A DNA stretch of 64,000 nucleotides from Pseudomonadales bacterium (GCA_024234395.1 JACKOH010000001.1:701001-765000), one strand, 5' to 3'. Numbered from the stretch's first letter, positions 35,911 through 44,970 are shown. The notes: a model not told the origin generated them from the letters alone. Translations and numbers: made by a program.

Positions 35911-35926
35911 TGCTAAGGAGGAAGTA

Positions 35927-36664
35927 TTGAAACCCGAACAAATCCTGAACGACCCCAAACGTATAATCGTAGCTCTCGATGTAGCCACCGCCGATGACGC
36001 TTATCGGCTGGTCGATCAATTGAACCCGGAACAGTGTCGGGTCAAGGTAGGCAAACAGCTGTTTACCAGTTGCGGACCGGAGCTGGTTCGCAGCCTGTCG
36101 AAGCGAGGTTTCGAGGTATTCCTGGATCTGAAATTTCACGACATTCCCAATACCGTTGCCGGCGCTGTAAAGGCGGCCGCCGACCTGGGAGTCTGGATGC
36201 TGAATGTGCATGCCTCGGGTGGTCGCGCGATGCTGGAGGCGGCAGCCGAGGCAGTAGCAACCCGAGGGCGTGAAGCCCCGCTGCTGATCGGTGTTACGGT
36301 GCTCACCAGCCTGTCCCGTGAGGATCTGGCCGAGGTCGGCATTGACAGCACACCGGAACAACAGGTCCGGCGCCTGGCGCTGCTGAGCGCTGCCTGTGGA
36401 CTCGACGGAGTAGTCTGTTCGGCTGCTGAGACCGCTATGTTGCGTGAAATCGTAGCGCCCGGTTTCTGTCTGGTAACACCCGGAATCCGGCGTCCTGAGG
36501 ATGCGGTGGGTGATCAGAAGCGCGTGGTTGGTCCCGCCCAGGCAATCGCTGCCGGCAGTAGTTACCTGGTAGTCGGGCGACCAATCAACCAGGCGCCGTC
36601 ACCACAGGACAGCCTAATCGCATTCAATCAGGCCGTTTCTGGCGTTCTCGCCAACGTTGACTAG
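35927..36664 (+). CDS. pyrF: Orotidine 5'-phosphate decarboxylase
   Basis: Final step of UMP synthesis. The 245-residue product has the signature VFLDLKFHDIPNTV with catalytic Lys-Asp residues, the RIIVALDV start and the phosphate-binding TPGIRR and VVGRPI segments. The start is a TTG at 35927 preceded by AAGGAGGA (35915-35922). The longer frame beginning at 35876 would run into the palindromic repeat and is rejected. A following ComEA-like gene is its usual neighbour, here separated by an IS. Confidence 0.94.
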   Translation: MKPEQILNDPKRIIVALDVATADDAYRLVDQLNPEQCRVKVGKQLFTSCGPELVRSLSKRGFEVFLDLKFHDIPNTVAGAVKAAADLGVWMLNVHASGGRAMLEAAAEAVATRGREAPLLIGVTVLTSLSREDLAEVGIDSTPEQQVRRLALLSAACGLDGVVCSAAETAMLREIVAPGFCLVTPGIRRPEDAVGDQKRVVGPAQAIAAGSSYLVVGRPINQAPSPQDSLIAFNQAVSGVLANVD

Positions 36665-36733
36665 ACTGGGGAATAGCAGTGGAGACACTGCTGGAAAATT
36701 CTGTCTTTCTAACCATTCTACGTTAGGGAACCG

Positions 36734-36979
36734 CTGATTACATGGAATTGCCCTGGCCTACAGAAGAATTCAATGAAGAGACGGCTTACCGCCGGCCTGC
36801 CCCGGCCTGCCAAGGCAAGTCAGCGAAGCCAGTGGGCTCGTCTGTAGGCCCCTTCGGGCGGGGCCTGTCGCGTGCCGCGGCGTTGTGGTCGCGCATGGCA
36901 AGCGCTAAGGTCATTTTCTGCGCACGACGCCTGGCTACAACGCTCGGCAGACTCCCGCAGAGCAATTCCATGTAATCAG
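36734..36979. repeat. 246-bp palindromic element with 18-bp inverted ends
   Basis: Perfect terminal inverted repeats CTGATTACATGGAATTGC (36734-36751) and its complement (36962-36979). Inside are a GGCCTACAGA/TCTGTAGGCC pair and a GCCCC/GGGGC hairpin (around 36845-36870). There is no coding frame. Architecture and a stretch near the right end resemble the element at 20808-21077, so the two may be related MITE-like sequences. The IS1111-type element starts 5-6 bp beyond its right end. Confidence 0.75.
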
Positions 36980-37065
36980 ATGAAATGGACACCGCCCTCC
37001 CCAAATCGGCATCAAAGTGCCATAGTTGAAGCGTTACCCATCAACTAACAGAGAGGACGGTATCC

Positions 37066-38106
37066 ATGGACAAGATTAGCGTGATTGGTTTGGATTTGGC
37101 AAAGAATGTGTTTCAGGTACATGCGATTAGTGAGAATGGTAAGACCGTGCTGCGCAAGCGACTCTCTCGAAGCCAGGTGCGGAAGTTTTTCGCGAAGCTC
37201 CCACCCTGCCTTATTGGCATGGAGGCGTGTGGCGGCTGTCATTACTGGAACAGGACGTTGAGCGGGTTAGGTCACCAGGTAGGAATGATGGCTCCGGCCT
37301 TTGTGAAACCGTACCTGAAATCGAATAAGAATGACCGCAACGATGCTGAGGCGATCTGTGAAGCGGTACAACGGCCCTCGATGCGGTTCGTGCCCCTTAA
37401 AAGTCCAGAACAACAGGCCGTCTTGCATCTGCACCACGCTCGGCAGCAACTGGTCAGTCAGCGCGTTGCCCTGAGTAACCATCTCCGTGCGGTCTTGGCG
37501 GAGTTTGGCATTTGTCTTCCACAAGGCACGAACAGTATCTCGCAGCGGTTGGCTGGCATCTTGGAAGATGGGGAGAATGAGCTGCCGATGCTCACCAGGT
37601 ATCTGCTGGCAGAGCTTAAGGCAGAACATGATCAGTTGATAGATCGAGTAAAGCGCCTGGAGAGGCAGCTGAAGAGTTGGCACGAGAACAATGAGCGGAG
37701 TCAGCGGCTGGAGACTATTCCTGGCATTGGCTTGCTCACTGCCTCTGCGCTCGCGGCGACTGTTGCCGATGGGGAGGGGTTTGGTAATGGACGGCAGCTT
37801 GCTGCGTATCTGGGGTTGGTTCCTCGGCAGGCTTCATCTGGTGGCAAAGAGCGCTTGCTGGGGATCAGTAAGCGAGGTGATGGCTATTTGCGCAGTCTTT
37901 TGATCCATGGCGCCAGGGCGGTGATCCACCATGTGCGACGACGCCTGAAGAAGGGTTTACCAGGTGGCAATCCGTGGGTAGAACAGTTGCTGCAACGCTG
38001 CCATGTCAACGAGGTCGCTGTGGCGTTAGCCAATAAGATGGCGAGAATCGCCTGGGTATTGTTAACCAGGCAGGAAACCTATCGGTTAAGTCGGGGTAGT
38101 GCGTGA
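37066..38106 (+). CDS. IS110-family transposase (DEDD recombinase)
   Basis: Intact 346-residue transposase. The N-terminal DEDD RuvC-like domain begins ISVIGLDLAKNVFQVHA and contains GMEACGG and NDRNDAEAI. The C-terminal Tnp20 domain has ETIPGIGLLTASALAAT and LGLVPRQASSGGKERLLGIS, including the serine now thought to be catalytic. GAGAGGAC precedes the ATG. No frameshift is seen, so the element could be active. Confidence 0.95.
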   Translation: MDKISVIGLDLAKNVFQVHAISENGKTVLRKRLSRSQVRKFFAKLPPCLIGMEACGGCHYWNRTLSGLGHQVGMMAPAFVKPYLKSNKNDRNDAEAICEAVQRPSMRFVPLKSPEQQAVLHLHHARQQLVSQRVALSNHLRAVLAEFGICLPQGTNSISQRLAGILEDGENELPMLTRYLLAELKAEHDQLIDRVKRLERQLKSWHENNERSQRLETIPGIGLLTASALAATVADGEGFGNGRQLAAYLGLVPRQASSGGKERLLGISKRGDGYLRSLLIHGARAVIHHVRRRLKKGLPGGNPWVEQLLQRCHVNEVAVALANKMARIAWVLLTRQETYRLSRGSA

Positions 38107-38355
38107 ACACAGGTCTGAAATGCCCCTGAAATAACGAGTAACGGAGGTCATCCAACGATTGCATAAGTGAAGCTATGACGAAACAGGTCAGACCGCGACG
38201 GGTCAAACCCGAGGAACCTCTTGAGGTGATAACCTCTTTGATCAGATAGGGCCCCGTCGGCGAAGTTCATAGAGGCCAGGAGCAAAGATCCATAAACAGG
38301 CCGGATGTAAGACTGCAATCGACCACTATTCGTCAATGGAATTCACTTGGCAAAC
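38107..38355 (+). ncRNA. Candidate guide RNA (bridge/seek RNA) region of the IS
   Basis: About 250 non-coding bases lie between the transposase stop and the right inverted repeat, against about 70 at the left end. In the IS1111 group the guide RNA is encoded at this 3' side. The segment is inside the element, open-frame poor and unusually long, but I cannot fold it or identify the guide loops by eye. The boundaries given are only the non-coding limits. Confidence 0.4.
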
Positions 38356-38401
38356 GGGCGGTGTCCATGTAAGAGGTTCCTTAAGTAATAGGGAAATTAC
38401 T

Positions 38402-38731
38402 ATGAAACCAGTTAAGGCGTTCCTTGTCTGTCTGCAGGCAATTTTCTTCTGTGCGATGCTATCCGCCGGGCCGGCCGCAGTGGCGGCTGATGATCCGGTC
38501 AGCAACAATACCGTTCAGCAGCAGGTGGATATCAATTCCGCAGACGCCAGCACTCTGGCCGAAGTGCTGGACGGAGTGGGGATGGTCAAGGCTCAGGCCA
38601 TCGTCGAGTATCGGGAGCAGTTTGGGAAATTCCAGTCGGTTGAGCAATTGCTCGAAGTGCGTGGAATCGGCGCAGCCACACTGGACAATAACCGTCACCG
38701 GATAACTCTGACCCTGTCCGACGCGAATTGA
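38402..38731 (+). CDS. ComEA-like helix-hairpin-helix protein
   Basis: Small exported DNA-binding protein of the ComEA type. The 109-residue product (ATG 38402; the upstream frame runs into the IS) has a signal peptide (MKPVKAFLVCLQAIFF...VAA) and two HhH motifs: DINSADASTLAEVLDGVG with AQAIVEYREQFGKF, then LLEVRGIG. Proteins like this bind DNA in the periplasm during uptake, but many gammaproteobacteria have it without proven competence. The IS lies immediately upstream and may have cut it off from its old promoter. Confidence 0.88.
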   Translation: MKPVKAFLVCLQAIFFCAMLSAGPAAVAADDPVSNNTVQQQVDINSADASTLAEVLDGVGMVKAQAIVEYREQFGKFQSVEQLLEVRGIGAATLDNNRHRITLTLSDAN

Positions 38732-39050
38732 CGGGGCGCTTCCGGAAGCGGAAGTGCCGGTGGCGGTCGAGATCGATCGGCGTTTTTTCGCCGCCAGCAG
38801 AACAACAGGCGGAGAGAGGCAGCAGGCAAATCTGCTGCCTCTCGAAGTCGGTTATGGCCGGTTCAGTCCGGTCGCTCGCCAGCACCGCCGTGTCGCTGAA
38901 TTGTTGCTGCTGTCGTCCTTATTCCTGCTGTCATTCTCCAGCGCCTGAACCTAAAATCTGAGTTTTCCGGAATTTTCCTCACCCTGTAGAAAAATCCTGG
39001 AAGCTTTTTGTTTTGTTGGCCTGGCAGAGTTCCGGGCGGGTACTGGATTC
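38732..39050. other. Intergenic region between comEA-like gene and wbpL
   Basis: 319 bp. It holds a strong hairpin: GAGAGGCAGCAG (38814-38825) and its complement (38832-38843) with a six-base loop and no T-run, possibly a transcription pause or the end of the comEA transcript. A 64-codon frame starting GTG at 38754 ends in a hydrophobic stretch (LLLLSSLFLLSF) but has no family and no good ribosome site; I do not call it. Confidence 0.5.
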
Positions 39051-40064
39051 ATGGTGCAATGGGGATTGTTGGCAGTCGCAGGGGTGAGTACATCAGTGCT
39101 GACCTGGGGGCTGATAAAGTTCACCACCAGGCGCCGCTGGCTGGACATCCCGGTCGAGCGCAGTGCCCACCGGCAGCCCATGCCCTCGGCGGGAGGGGTC
39201 GCCATGCTGGTACCGTTCCTGGTGGGGCTCGTGCTGTTCTTTCTGGGTGGCAGAATCGAGCTGCCGACCCTTCTGATCTTTGCCGGATGTCTGGTAATGG
39301 CTCTGATCGGCCTGGTGGATGATCTGCATCCCCTGGCGATACGCTGGCGATTGCCATTTCAGTTTGCCAGCGCCCTGTGGATACTGGGCTGGGCGGGAGT
39401 GCTGCCGTCGCTACAACTGGCTGGCTGGAGAGTGGAAAATCCCCTGCTGATCAACGGGGTCGCGGTACTGTCTTTCGTCTGGCTGCTGAACCTTTTCAAT
39501 TTTATGGACGGCATTGATGGTCTGGCTGCGACCGAGACCAGCTATGTCACGCTGCTGTCATGCCTGTTGGCTATAACAGCCAATGACCAGCCGATCTTCA
39601 GCATGTCGGCATTGACTGGTGCTGTCGCACTCGGGTTCCTGGTCTGGAACTGGGCACCGGCAAAAATATTCATGGGCGATGCGGGCAGCAGTTTCCTGGG
39701 CTATTGTCTCGGCGCGCTGGCTATTACCAGTCTTGCCAATGGCACCATGAACCCATGGTCGTGGTTGCTGCTGTTGGGAGTGTTTGTTGTCGACGCAACG
39801 TATACTCTGCTCTACCGTATCCTCAGCGGTCAGCGTTGGTACGAAGGGCATAGCAGCCATGCCTATCAGCACGCTGCGCGGCTGTTGGGAAGTCACCGTC
39901 GTATCAACCTGCTGGTATTGGCGGTCAATCTGCTCTGGCTGGCACCGCTGGCCTGGCTGGCAAATAACCACCAATCCACCGGCCTGATCCTGACTGTGGT
40001 AGGATTGATTCCGCTGGTGCTGCTGGCCCGCTGGCTGGGAGCCGGTACTACCCCGGTCGGGTAG
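39051..40064 (+). CDS. wbpL: Initiating glycosyl-1-phosphate transferase (WbpL/WecA type)
   Basis: MraY/WecA-family membrane enzyme that transfers a sugar-1-phosphate (GlcNAc- or FucNAc-type) from UDP to undecaprenyl phosphate, starting O-antigen units. The 337-residue product has about ten hydrophobic segments, the N-terminal RSAHRQPMPSAGG loop, LIGLVDD, the catalytic NFMDGIDGLAA loop, and IFMGDAGSSFLGY. A basic His-containing cytoplasmic loop (EGHSSHAYQHAAR) is also present. In Pseudomonas wbpL closes the O-antigen cluster next to wbpM, exactly as here, but no other cluster gene is present. Confidence 0.9.
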   Translation: MVQWGLLAVAGVSTSVLTWGLIKFTTRRRWLDIPVERSAHRQPMPSAGGVAMLVPFLVGLVLFFLGGRIELPTLLIFAGCLVMALIGLVDDLHPLAIRWRLPFQFASALWILGWAGVLPSLQLAGWRVENPLLINGVAVLSFVWLLNLFNFMDGIDGLAATETSYVTLLSCLLAITANDQPIFSMSALTGAVALGFLVWNWAPAKIFMGDAGSSFLGYCLGALAITSLANGTMNPWSWLLLLGVFVVDATYTLLYRILSGQRWYEGHSSHAYQHAARLLGSHRRINLLVLAVNLLWLAPLAWLANNHQSTGLILTVVGLIPLVLLARWLGAGTTPVG

Positions 40065-40281
40065 ATGGGCATGCGTGAGTCCGTCGGAAAGGTAATTGCC
40101 ACGGCTACCGATAATCTTAGTAAGCCAGTGAAACATCAGTCCGGCAGTCACTGTCAAACCTCAGAGGCAAAGCCCGGAGCGCGACAGGGTGAAGAGTGAT
40201 CCGTCTGTTAACTGCATTATGTGATAAGCAATCACCCGCCGGGGCAGCGAGAGCGGTTTACAGGCGAGCAAGAGGAGTGAC

Positions 40282-42270
40282 ATGAATCCTTACAGCATCA
40301 AACTCTCCAGGTCAGTCAAGCAGATTCTGTTGATGCTGTCCGACAGCGTCTTGCTGATCGTGACCCTGGCATTCTCCATGGCTCTGCTGGGCCAGGACTT
40401 CTTCTCCTACAGCCGGTCGTTTTATGTGTACCTGGTGCTGGCCAACCTCTCCGGCATTCTGCTGTTCGGCAAGCTGGGCTTATACCGGGCTATTGTCCTG
40501 TACATGGGCCTGCAATCGGTTCTGGTGCTGTTACAGGGGATTACCGCGGCCACTGTGCTGGTTGCCATCGCCATCGTCATGAGTGGCCACCAGCTTGACG
40601 CTGCCTATCCGTTACTGGGGATTTACTGGATGATGTCGCTGCTGTTCATTGGCGGCAGCCGCTTTGCAGCAAAAATGATATTGCAGGCACTGATTCAGAA
40701 CTTCCGTCCCAAGGAGCCGGTAATCATATACGGGGCCGGCAGTTCCGGTATGCAACTGGTGGCAGCGCTGCAGAGTGGTAATCAGTATCTTCCGGTAGCC
40801 TTTGTCGATGACGGTCAACAGCTGGTCGGCAGCATGGTGCACGGGATCCGTGTTTATAATCCCAACTCCCTTTACGAGCTAATTGAATCCTATTCAGTCC
40901 GGCAGATTCTGCTGGCCATCCCGTCGGCAACTCATGCCGAGCGCAAGGAAATCCTCAATCGGCTGGAACACTTGCCGGTGCACGTGAAAACGGTGCCTGA
41001 CCTGTTCGACATGGTGACCGGGCGTATGGGAGTCGACGAAATAAAGGATGTCGATATCGAAGACCTGCTGGGTCGTGACACGGTACCTCCCAATCCGGAA
41101 TTGCTGGGCGCCTGCATTACCGGACAATCAGTGCTGGTGACCGGCGCCGCCGGGTCCATTGGTGCGGAGCTGTGTCGACAGATTATCCTGCTGCGACCAG
41201 CCCGACTGGTGCTGCTGGACAACTTCGAATTCGGACTCTACAAGATCGAGAGCGAATTGCAGGAGACGCTGACCGGATTGGAAGCAGCCAGGCAGGTGGA
41301 AATCGTTTCGCTGCTGGGCTCGGTATGCAATCGCGTGCAGATGGAAAACGCGATGTCCGAATTTCAGGTTGATACCGTGTACCACGCGGCCGCTTACAAG
41401 CAGGTTCCCATGGTGGAGAAGAACATTATCGAGGGCGTGCAGAACAACATATTCGGCACTCTGGTTGCCGCCACCGCAGCCTCCCGGTTCGGGGTGAAAA
41501 ATTTTGTGTTGATTTCCACCGACAAAGCGGTACGCCCCACCAACGTCATGGGCGCCACCAAGCGATTTGCAGAGCAGATATTGCAGGCCATGGCACGTAA
41601 CCGCGACGGCACCAGATTCAGCATGGTCAGATTCGGTAACGTACTCGGTTCATCCGGCTCGGTGGTGCCCTTGTTTCGTCGACAGATTTCCCTGGGCGGA
41701 CCGGTCACCGTCACTCACCCTGAAGTTACCAGGTATTTCATGACAGTTCAGGAGGCCGCGCAACTGGTCATCCAGGCCGGCTCCATGGCCCGAGGTGGTG
41801 ATGTTTTTGTGCTGGATATGCACGAGCCGATCAGGATCGTCGACCTGGCCAAGAAAATGATCCACCTGATGGGATATGACGTAAAGGACGAAAATTCCTA
41901 TCGCGGAGATGTCGCTATCGAATATACCGGCCTGCGACCCGGAGAGAAACTGCATGAAGAGTTATTGATCGGTGAATCAGTGACCGGCACGGTTCACCCG
42001 AAAATCCTCCGCGCCGAGGAAGAGTTCAAGCCCTGGACCCGGCTTGACGAGTTGCTGGCACGACTTAAAGTGGCCTGTGAAAAAGCCGACCTGGTGGCGG
42101 CGCGGGAACTGTTGATTGAGGCGGTTGACGGTTTCGAGCCGCAGGATGACATCATGGATCCGCTCTGGCCGAATCGACGCCAGGGGCAATTGTCCCTCGA
42201 AACTCCGGAGCGAATAGCGAAACCCCCGACCCAGACCGCCGCCAAGATAACACCACTGTTCAAGGAATAA
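40282..42270 (+). CDS. wbpM: Membrane UDP-sugar 4,6-dehydratase (WbpM type)
   Basis: Makes UDP-4-keto-6-deoxy sugars from UDP-GlcNAc for surface polysaccharide. The 662-residue product has four N-terminal membrane helices (about residues 10-130). A first Rossmann domain follows (VIIYGAGSSGMQLV), then a second, catalytic one (VLVTGAAGSIGAELCRQI, AAAYKQVPMVE, STDKAVRPTNVMGATKRFAEQ, RFGNVLGSSGSVVP). This long, membrane-bound form is the WbpM/CapD class. It follows wbpL after 217 bp on the same strand. Confidence 0.93.
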   Translation: MNPYSIKLSRSVKQILLMLSDSVLLIVTLAFSMALLGQDFFSYSRSFYVYLVLANLSGILLFGKLGLYRAIVLYMGLQSVLVLLQGITAATVLVAIAIVMSGHQLDAAYPLLGIYWMMSLLFIGGSRFAAKMILQALIQNFRPKEPVIIYGAGSSGMQLVAALQSGNQYLPVAFVDDGQQLVGSMVHGIRVYNPNSLYELIESYSVRQILLAIPSATHAERKEILNRLEHLPVHVKTVPDLFDMVTGRMGVDEIKDVDIEDLLGRDTVPPNPELLGACITGQSVLVTGAAGSIGAELCRQIILLRPARLVLLDNFEFGLYKIESELQETLTGLEAARQVEIVSLLGSVCNRVQMENAMSEFQVDTVYHAAAYKQVPMVEKNIIEGVQNNIFGTLVAATAASRFGVKNFVLISTDKAVRPTNVMGATKRFAEQILQAMARNRDGTRFSMVRFGNVLGSSGSVVPLFRRQISLGGPVTVTHPEVTRYFMTVQEAAQLVIQAGSMARGGDVFVLDMHEPIRIVDLAKKMIHLMGYDVKDENSYRGDVAIEYTGLRPGEKLHEELLIGESVTGTVHPKILRAEEEFKPWTRLDELLARLKVACEKADLVAARELLIEAVDGFEPQDDIMDPLWPNRRQGQLSLETPERIAKPPTQTAAKITPLFKE

Positions 42271-42568
42271 CCGCCTTAGATTTCTCCGGTTTATGCGACG
42301 CGTGGCAGATCGCACCTCAATCAGGAAGAGTTTTCGCTGGACCAGGGCAGGGGCTGTATGGAATCTGGCTGAAGGATGCAGAACGCGTGAAAGCGGGTTG
42401 GAGCAAGAGAGTTGAGAGCGGTAAAACAACGGGACGAGCAGGACAAAGAATAAGGAATGAAGAGCGGAGGCGGGTAACTTAGAGAAGAGAGGGAAAATTC
42501 GCACCGTCGATAGACGTAAATCGCGCGAACCGCACTTATACAGTCCGCGCGTCCTGCCGTCAGGCGGA
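42271..42568. other. Intergenic region, strongly purine-biased
   Basis: About 300 bp between the convergent wbpM and cyclophilin genes. No coding frame. The plus strand from 42390 to 42500 is conspicuously rich in A and G (repeated GAGAG, AAGAG, GGAAG). No hairpin terminator with a T-run was seen. Confidence 0.4.
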
Positions 42569-43129
42569 TTATTCCTTGCGGCTGATTGAATTGATGATAA
42601 CTGATTCATTAGGAACGTCAGCATAGCCACGCACCATCCCGGTGTCGACTTTGGCTATATCGTCCACTACATCCATACCGTCGATGACCTGACCGAAAAC
42701 TGCGTAGCCGAAACCGCGCGCTGTTTCATCAGTATGGTTCAGGTAGTTATTATCCACCAGATTGATAAAAAACTGGGATGTCGCGCTGTCGACGACGCTG
42801 GTACGGGCCATGGCCAGAGTGCCACGCTGATTAGGAAGGTCCGCACGGGCTTCGTTCTTGATGGCGTCGTAAGTGGATTTCTGAACCATGTCGGTATCGA
42901 AGCCGCCGCCCTGAATCATGAAGCCGTCGATTACCCTGTGAAAGATGAGGCCGTCGTAGAAATCGTTGTCGGTATACCTGAGAAAGTTTTCAACCGTCCC
43001 GGGCGCCTTGTCAGCAAACAGTTCGATAGTGATTGTGCCTTTGCTGGTTTCCATGACCACAATCGGGTTTTCCTGGGCCAGGGCGGTTCCACCGAGCAGC
43101 AGAACCAGTGAGAATATTAGTGCACGCAT
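42569..43129 (-). CDS. Secreted peptidyl-prolyl cis-trans isomerase, cyclophilin type
   Basis: Periplasmic cyclophilin of 186 residues from the ATG at 43129-43127. It has a signal peptide (MRALIFSLVLLLGGTALA), then FHRVIDGFMIQGGGF, QFFINLVDN and FGYAVFGQVIDGMDVVD. It is a PpiA/RotA-like single-domain form. It differs from the cyclophilin at 15017-15619 in sequence and lacks that one's C-terminal tail, so it is a paralog rather than a duplicate. Confidence 0.93.
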   Translation of the reverse strand: MRALIFSLVLLLGGTALAQENPIVVMETSKGTITIELFADKAPGTVENFLRYTDNDFYDGLIFHRVIDGFMIQGGGFDTDMVQKSTYDAIKNEARADLPNQRGTLAMARTSVVDSATSQFFINLVDNNYLNHTDETARGFGYAVFGQVIDGMDVVDDIAKVDTGMVRGYADVPNESVIINSISRKE

Positions 43130-43538
43130 TGGGTTGAATCTCCTATTTTTAAGGACGGTTTGCAGGCGCCTGCTGTCCTGCTCCGGATTGTCGCTTACTA
43201 TACAATAATTGCTTTCATCATAACCACCTGCGGTCGTGAGTTCTGTCTCATTAATGAGCAGTTTGATGGCAGCCCCTTTTATGAGTCTGATCATGCAAGA
43301 TTGACGCGGGATGCCGTCCAGGCGGGCTCTGGACCGGATAACCCGTTAGCCAGATCGGTGGGCTGGACATTGGCGGTCGTTGGCTATACCTTCTTTCTGA
43401 TCCGGAATCCCTGGCAACCATCACCTGCAGAGTACCTCAGCCAGTCCGGTCAACCCTTGCAGAAGATCAAACCTGGGCGGACCCGGGCAGGAAAACGGTT
43501 CCGTTAACTGTCAGTTTTAACTTTTCAGGAACACACTT
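43130..43538. other. Divergent intergenic region, cyclophilin / M20 peptidase
   Basis: 409 bp that should hold both promoters. An open frame of 115 codons (43160-43507) exists but has no recognisable family or ribosome site, and its start overlaps the expected promoter zone; I treat it as non-coding. AT-rich DNA near 43190-43225 is the most promoter-like stretch. Confidence 0.4.
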
Positions 43539-44873
43539 GTGACATTCAGATCCGGAACCGTTTTAGTGCTACTGTCAGTCCTGTTACCGGGCTCGGCCTG
43601 TTTCGCTCAGGAAACGATACGACAGCAACTGGTCCCCATCGACACCGCTGTGCGGAACAGTTTTCAGGCCGTTGCGGCAAGTCCGTCAGTTCGTCGGGCA
43701 CTGATGGAAATCGATCAGCGCGAACCGGAAACCATCCAGGAGCAACTTCGGATCACCGAGATTCCGGCACCCCCTTTTATGGAATCCGAACGTGCCCGGT
43801 ATTATCTTGAGCGCCTGCGGGAACGGGGCCTGGACGATGCCTATATTGATACCGAGGGCAATGTTGTTGCGATCCGCCGCGGATCCGGAAACGGTCCGAC
43901 CTTGCTGCTGGCTGCTCATCTGGACACCGTATTTCCTGACGGCACCGATACTGCAGTGCAACAGCGGGACGATCGCTACTACGCTCCAGGCATAGGTGAC
44001 GATACCCGCGGACTGGCCGCGCTTCTGTCAGTGGTTCAGGCGCTCGAGGATAACGGGATCCAGACTGTGGGAGACATCATTTTCAGCGGCAATGTCGGTG
44101 AGGAGGGTCGTGGCGACCTGCGTGGTGTCAAGGCACTGTTCCGGGATTTTCCCGGTGTTGACGGTTTCGTCTCCATCGATGGAGTCCGGCTGCGCCGAAT
44201 AACCACAGGTGGCACCGGCAGCCGCCGTTTTGAATTTCGCTTCAGTGGCCCCGGCGGCCACTCTTTTGGTGCCTTCGGAATGGCCAGTGCCATTCATGCC
44301 ATGGGCAGGGCAATCGCCAGAATCGCCGATCTGCAGGTACCTGAATATCCCAGGACGACGTTTACAGTGGGGACTGTCGACGGTGGCACCTCAGTGAATT
44401 CCATCGCCGCCGACGCCGTCTTCGCATTGGACATGCGTTCCAACGACCGGGAGCAGTTGGCGGCCCTGGAAGAGCGCGCCAAGACCGCCGCGCTTACCGC
44501 AGTGGCCGAGGAAAATGCCCGTTGGAATGAAGGCGAAATCAGCGTGGACTTTCACCTTATCGGTGACCGTCCGGTCGGACGTACTCCTGCCGACAGCCCC
44601 ATCGTACAGGCTGCCGCGCTGGCCTTCGATGAGGTCGGTATCGAGTTGGAAGAGTTGGGCATTTCCAGCACCGATTCCAACGTCCCGATGTCACTGGGGA
44701 TTCCTGCCGTGACTATCGCCGGTGGCGGGGAAGGGGGCGGTGCCCATTCCCCAGACGAATGGTTCGCACCCGGCAATTCCAAAGAAGGTCCCCAGACCGC
44801 GCTGCTGCTGACCCTGGCCCTGGTCGGTGTGGAAGGCGTAAGCCAACCCCTCTTGTCAGAACGCACCCCCTGA
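43539..44873 (+). CDS. Secreted M20-family metallopeptidase
   Basis: Zinc di-/aminopeptidase or amidohydrolase of family M20, exported by a signal peptide (about residues 1-23, ending CFAQ). The 444-residue product has the metal ligands in LLAAHLDTVFPD and GIGDDTRGLA, the catalytic Glu pair in GNVGEEGRGD, and the last ligand in GGGAHSPDEWF. The dimerisation lid is present (GPGGHSFGAFGMASAIHAMGRA). The substrate is unknown; peptidase T, carnosinase-like and N-acyl amino acid hydrolase activities occur in this fold. It starts at a GTG (43539). Confidence 0.9.
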   Translation: MTFRSGTVLVLLSVLLPGSACFAQETIRQQLVPIDTAVRNSFQAVAASPSVRRALMEIDQREPETIQEQLRITEIPAPPFMESERARYYLERLRERGLDDAYIDTEGNVVAIRRGSGNGPTLLLAAHLDTVFPDGTDTAVQQRDDRYYAPGIGDDTRGLAALLSVVQALEDNGIQTVGDIIFSGNVGEEGRGDLRGVKALFRDFPGVDGFVSIDGVRLRRITTGGTGSRRFEFRFSGPGGHSFGAFGMASAIHAMGRAIARIADLQVPEYPRTTFTVGTVDGGTSVNSIAADAVFALDMRSNDREQLAALEERAKTAALTAVAEENARWNEGEISVDFHLIGDRPVGRTPADSPIVQAAALAFDEVGIELEELGISSTDSNVPMSLGIPAVTIAGGGEGGGAHSPDEWFAPGNSKEGPQTALLLTLALVGVEGVSQPLLSERTP

Positions 44874-44885
44874 ATTAAATGAACG

Positions 44886-44928
44886 GGGTCATAGTAGCTA
44901 ACCAGTTCCAGTATTTTTACTGTGACCC
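44886..44928. repeat. Degenerate GGGTCA...TGACCC palindrome
   Basis: Arms GGGTCATAGTA (44886-44896) and TACTGTGACCC (44918-44928) pair with one mismatch, with TTTTTAC inside. It is a worn copy of the palindrome at 58045-58100. A further TGACCCCGTTTATCCC fragment follows at about 44943-44957. The position just after the peptidase gene suggests it may act as its terminator. Confidence 0.6.
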
Positions 44929-44970
44929 GGTTTATCCCCTCTGACCCCGTTTATCCCAGGCTAATGCGGC

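Larger units (their letters stand above)
36985..38368 (+). mobile_element. IS110-family (IS1111-type) insertion sequence
   Basis: The 13-bp subterminal inverted repeats ATGGACACCGCCC (36985-36997) and its complement (38356-38368) bracket one intact transposase gene. Subterminal repeats and a long 3' non-coding end are hallmarks of the IS1111 group; the outer ends probably lie a few bases outside these repeats. No target duplication is expected for this family. It separates pyrF from the comEA-like gene and abuts the palindromic element on its left, consistent with IS1111 elements targeting structured repeats. Confidence 0.88.

Noticed and set aside
35876..35926. Longer pyrF start at 35876
   Set aside because: It would translate the palindromic repeat; the TTG at 35927 has a strong AAGGAGGA site and matches the family start.
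43160..43507. 115-codon plus-strand frame in the gap before the M20 peptidase
   Set aside because: No ribosome site, no family character, and it lies where divergent promoters are expected.
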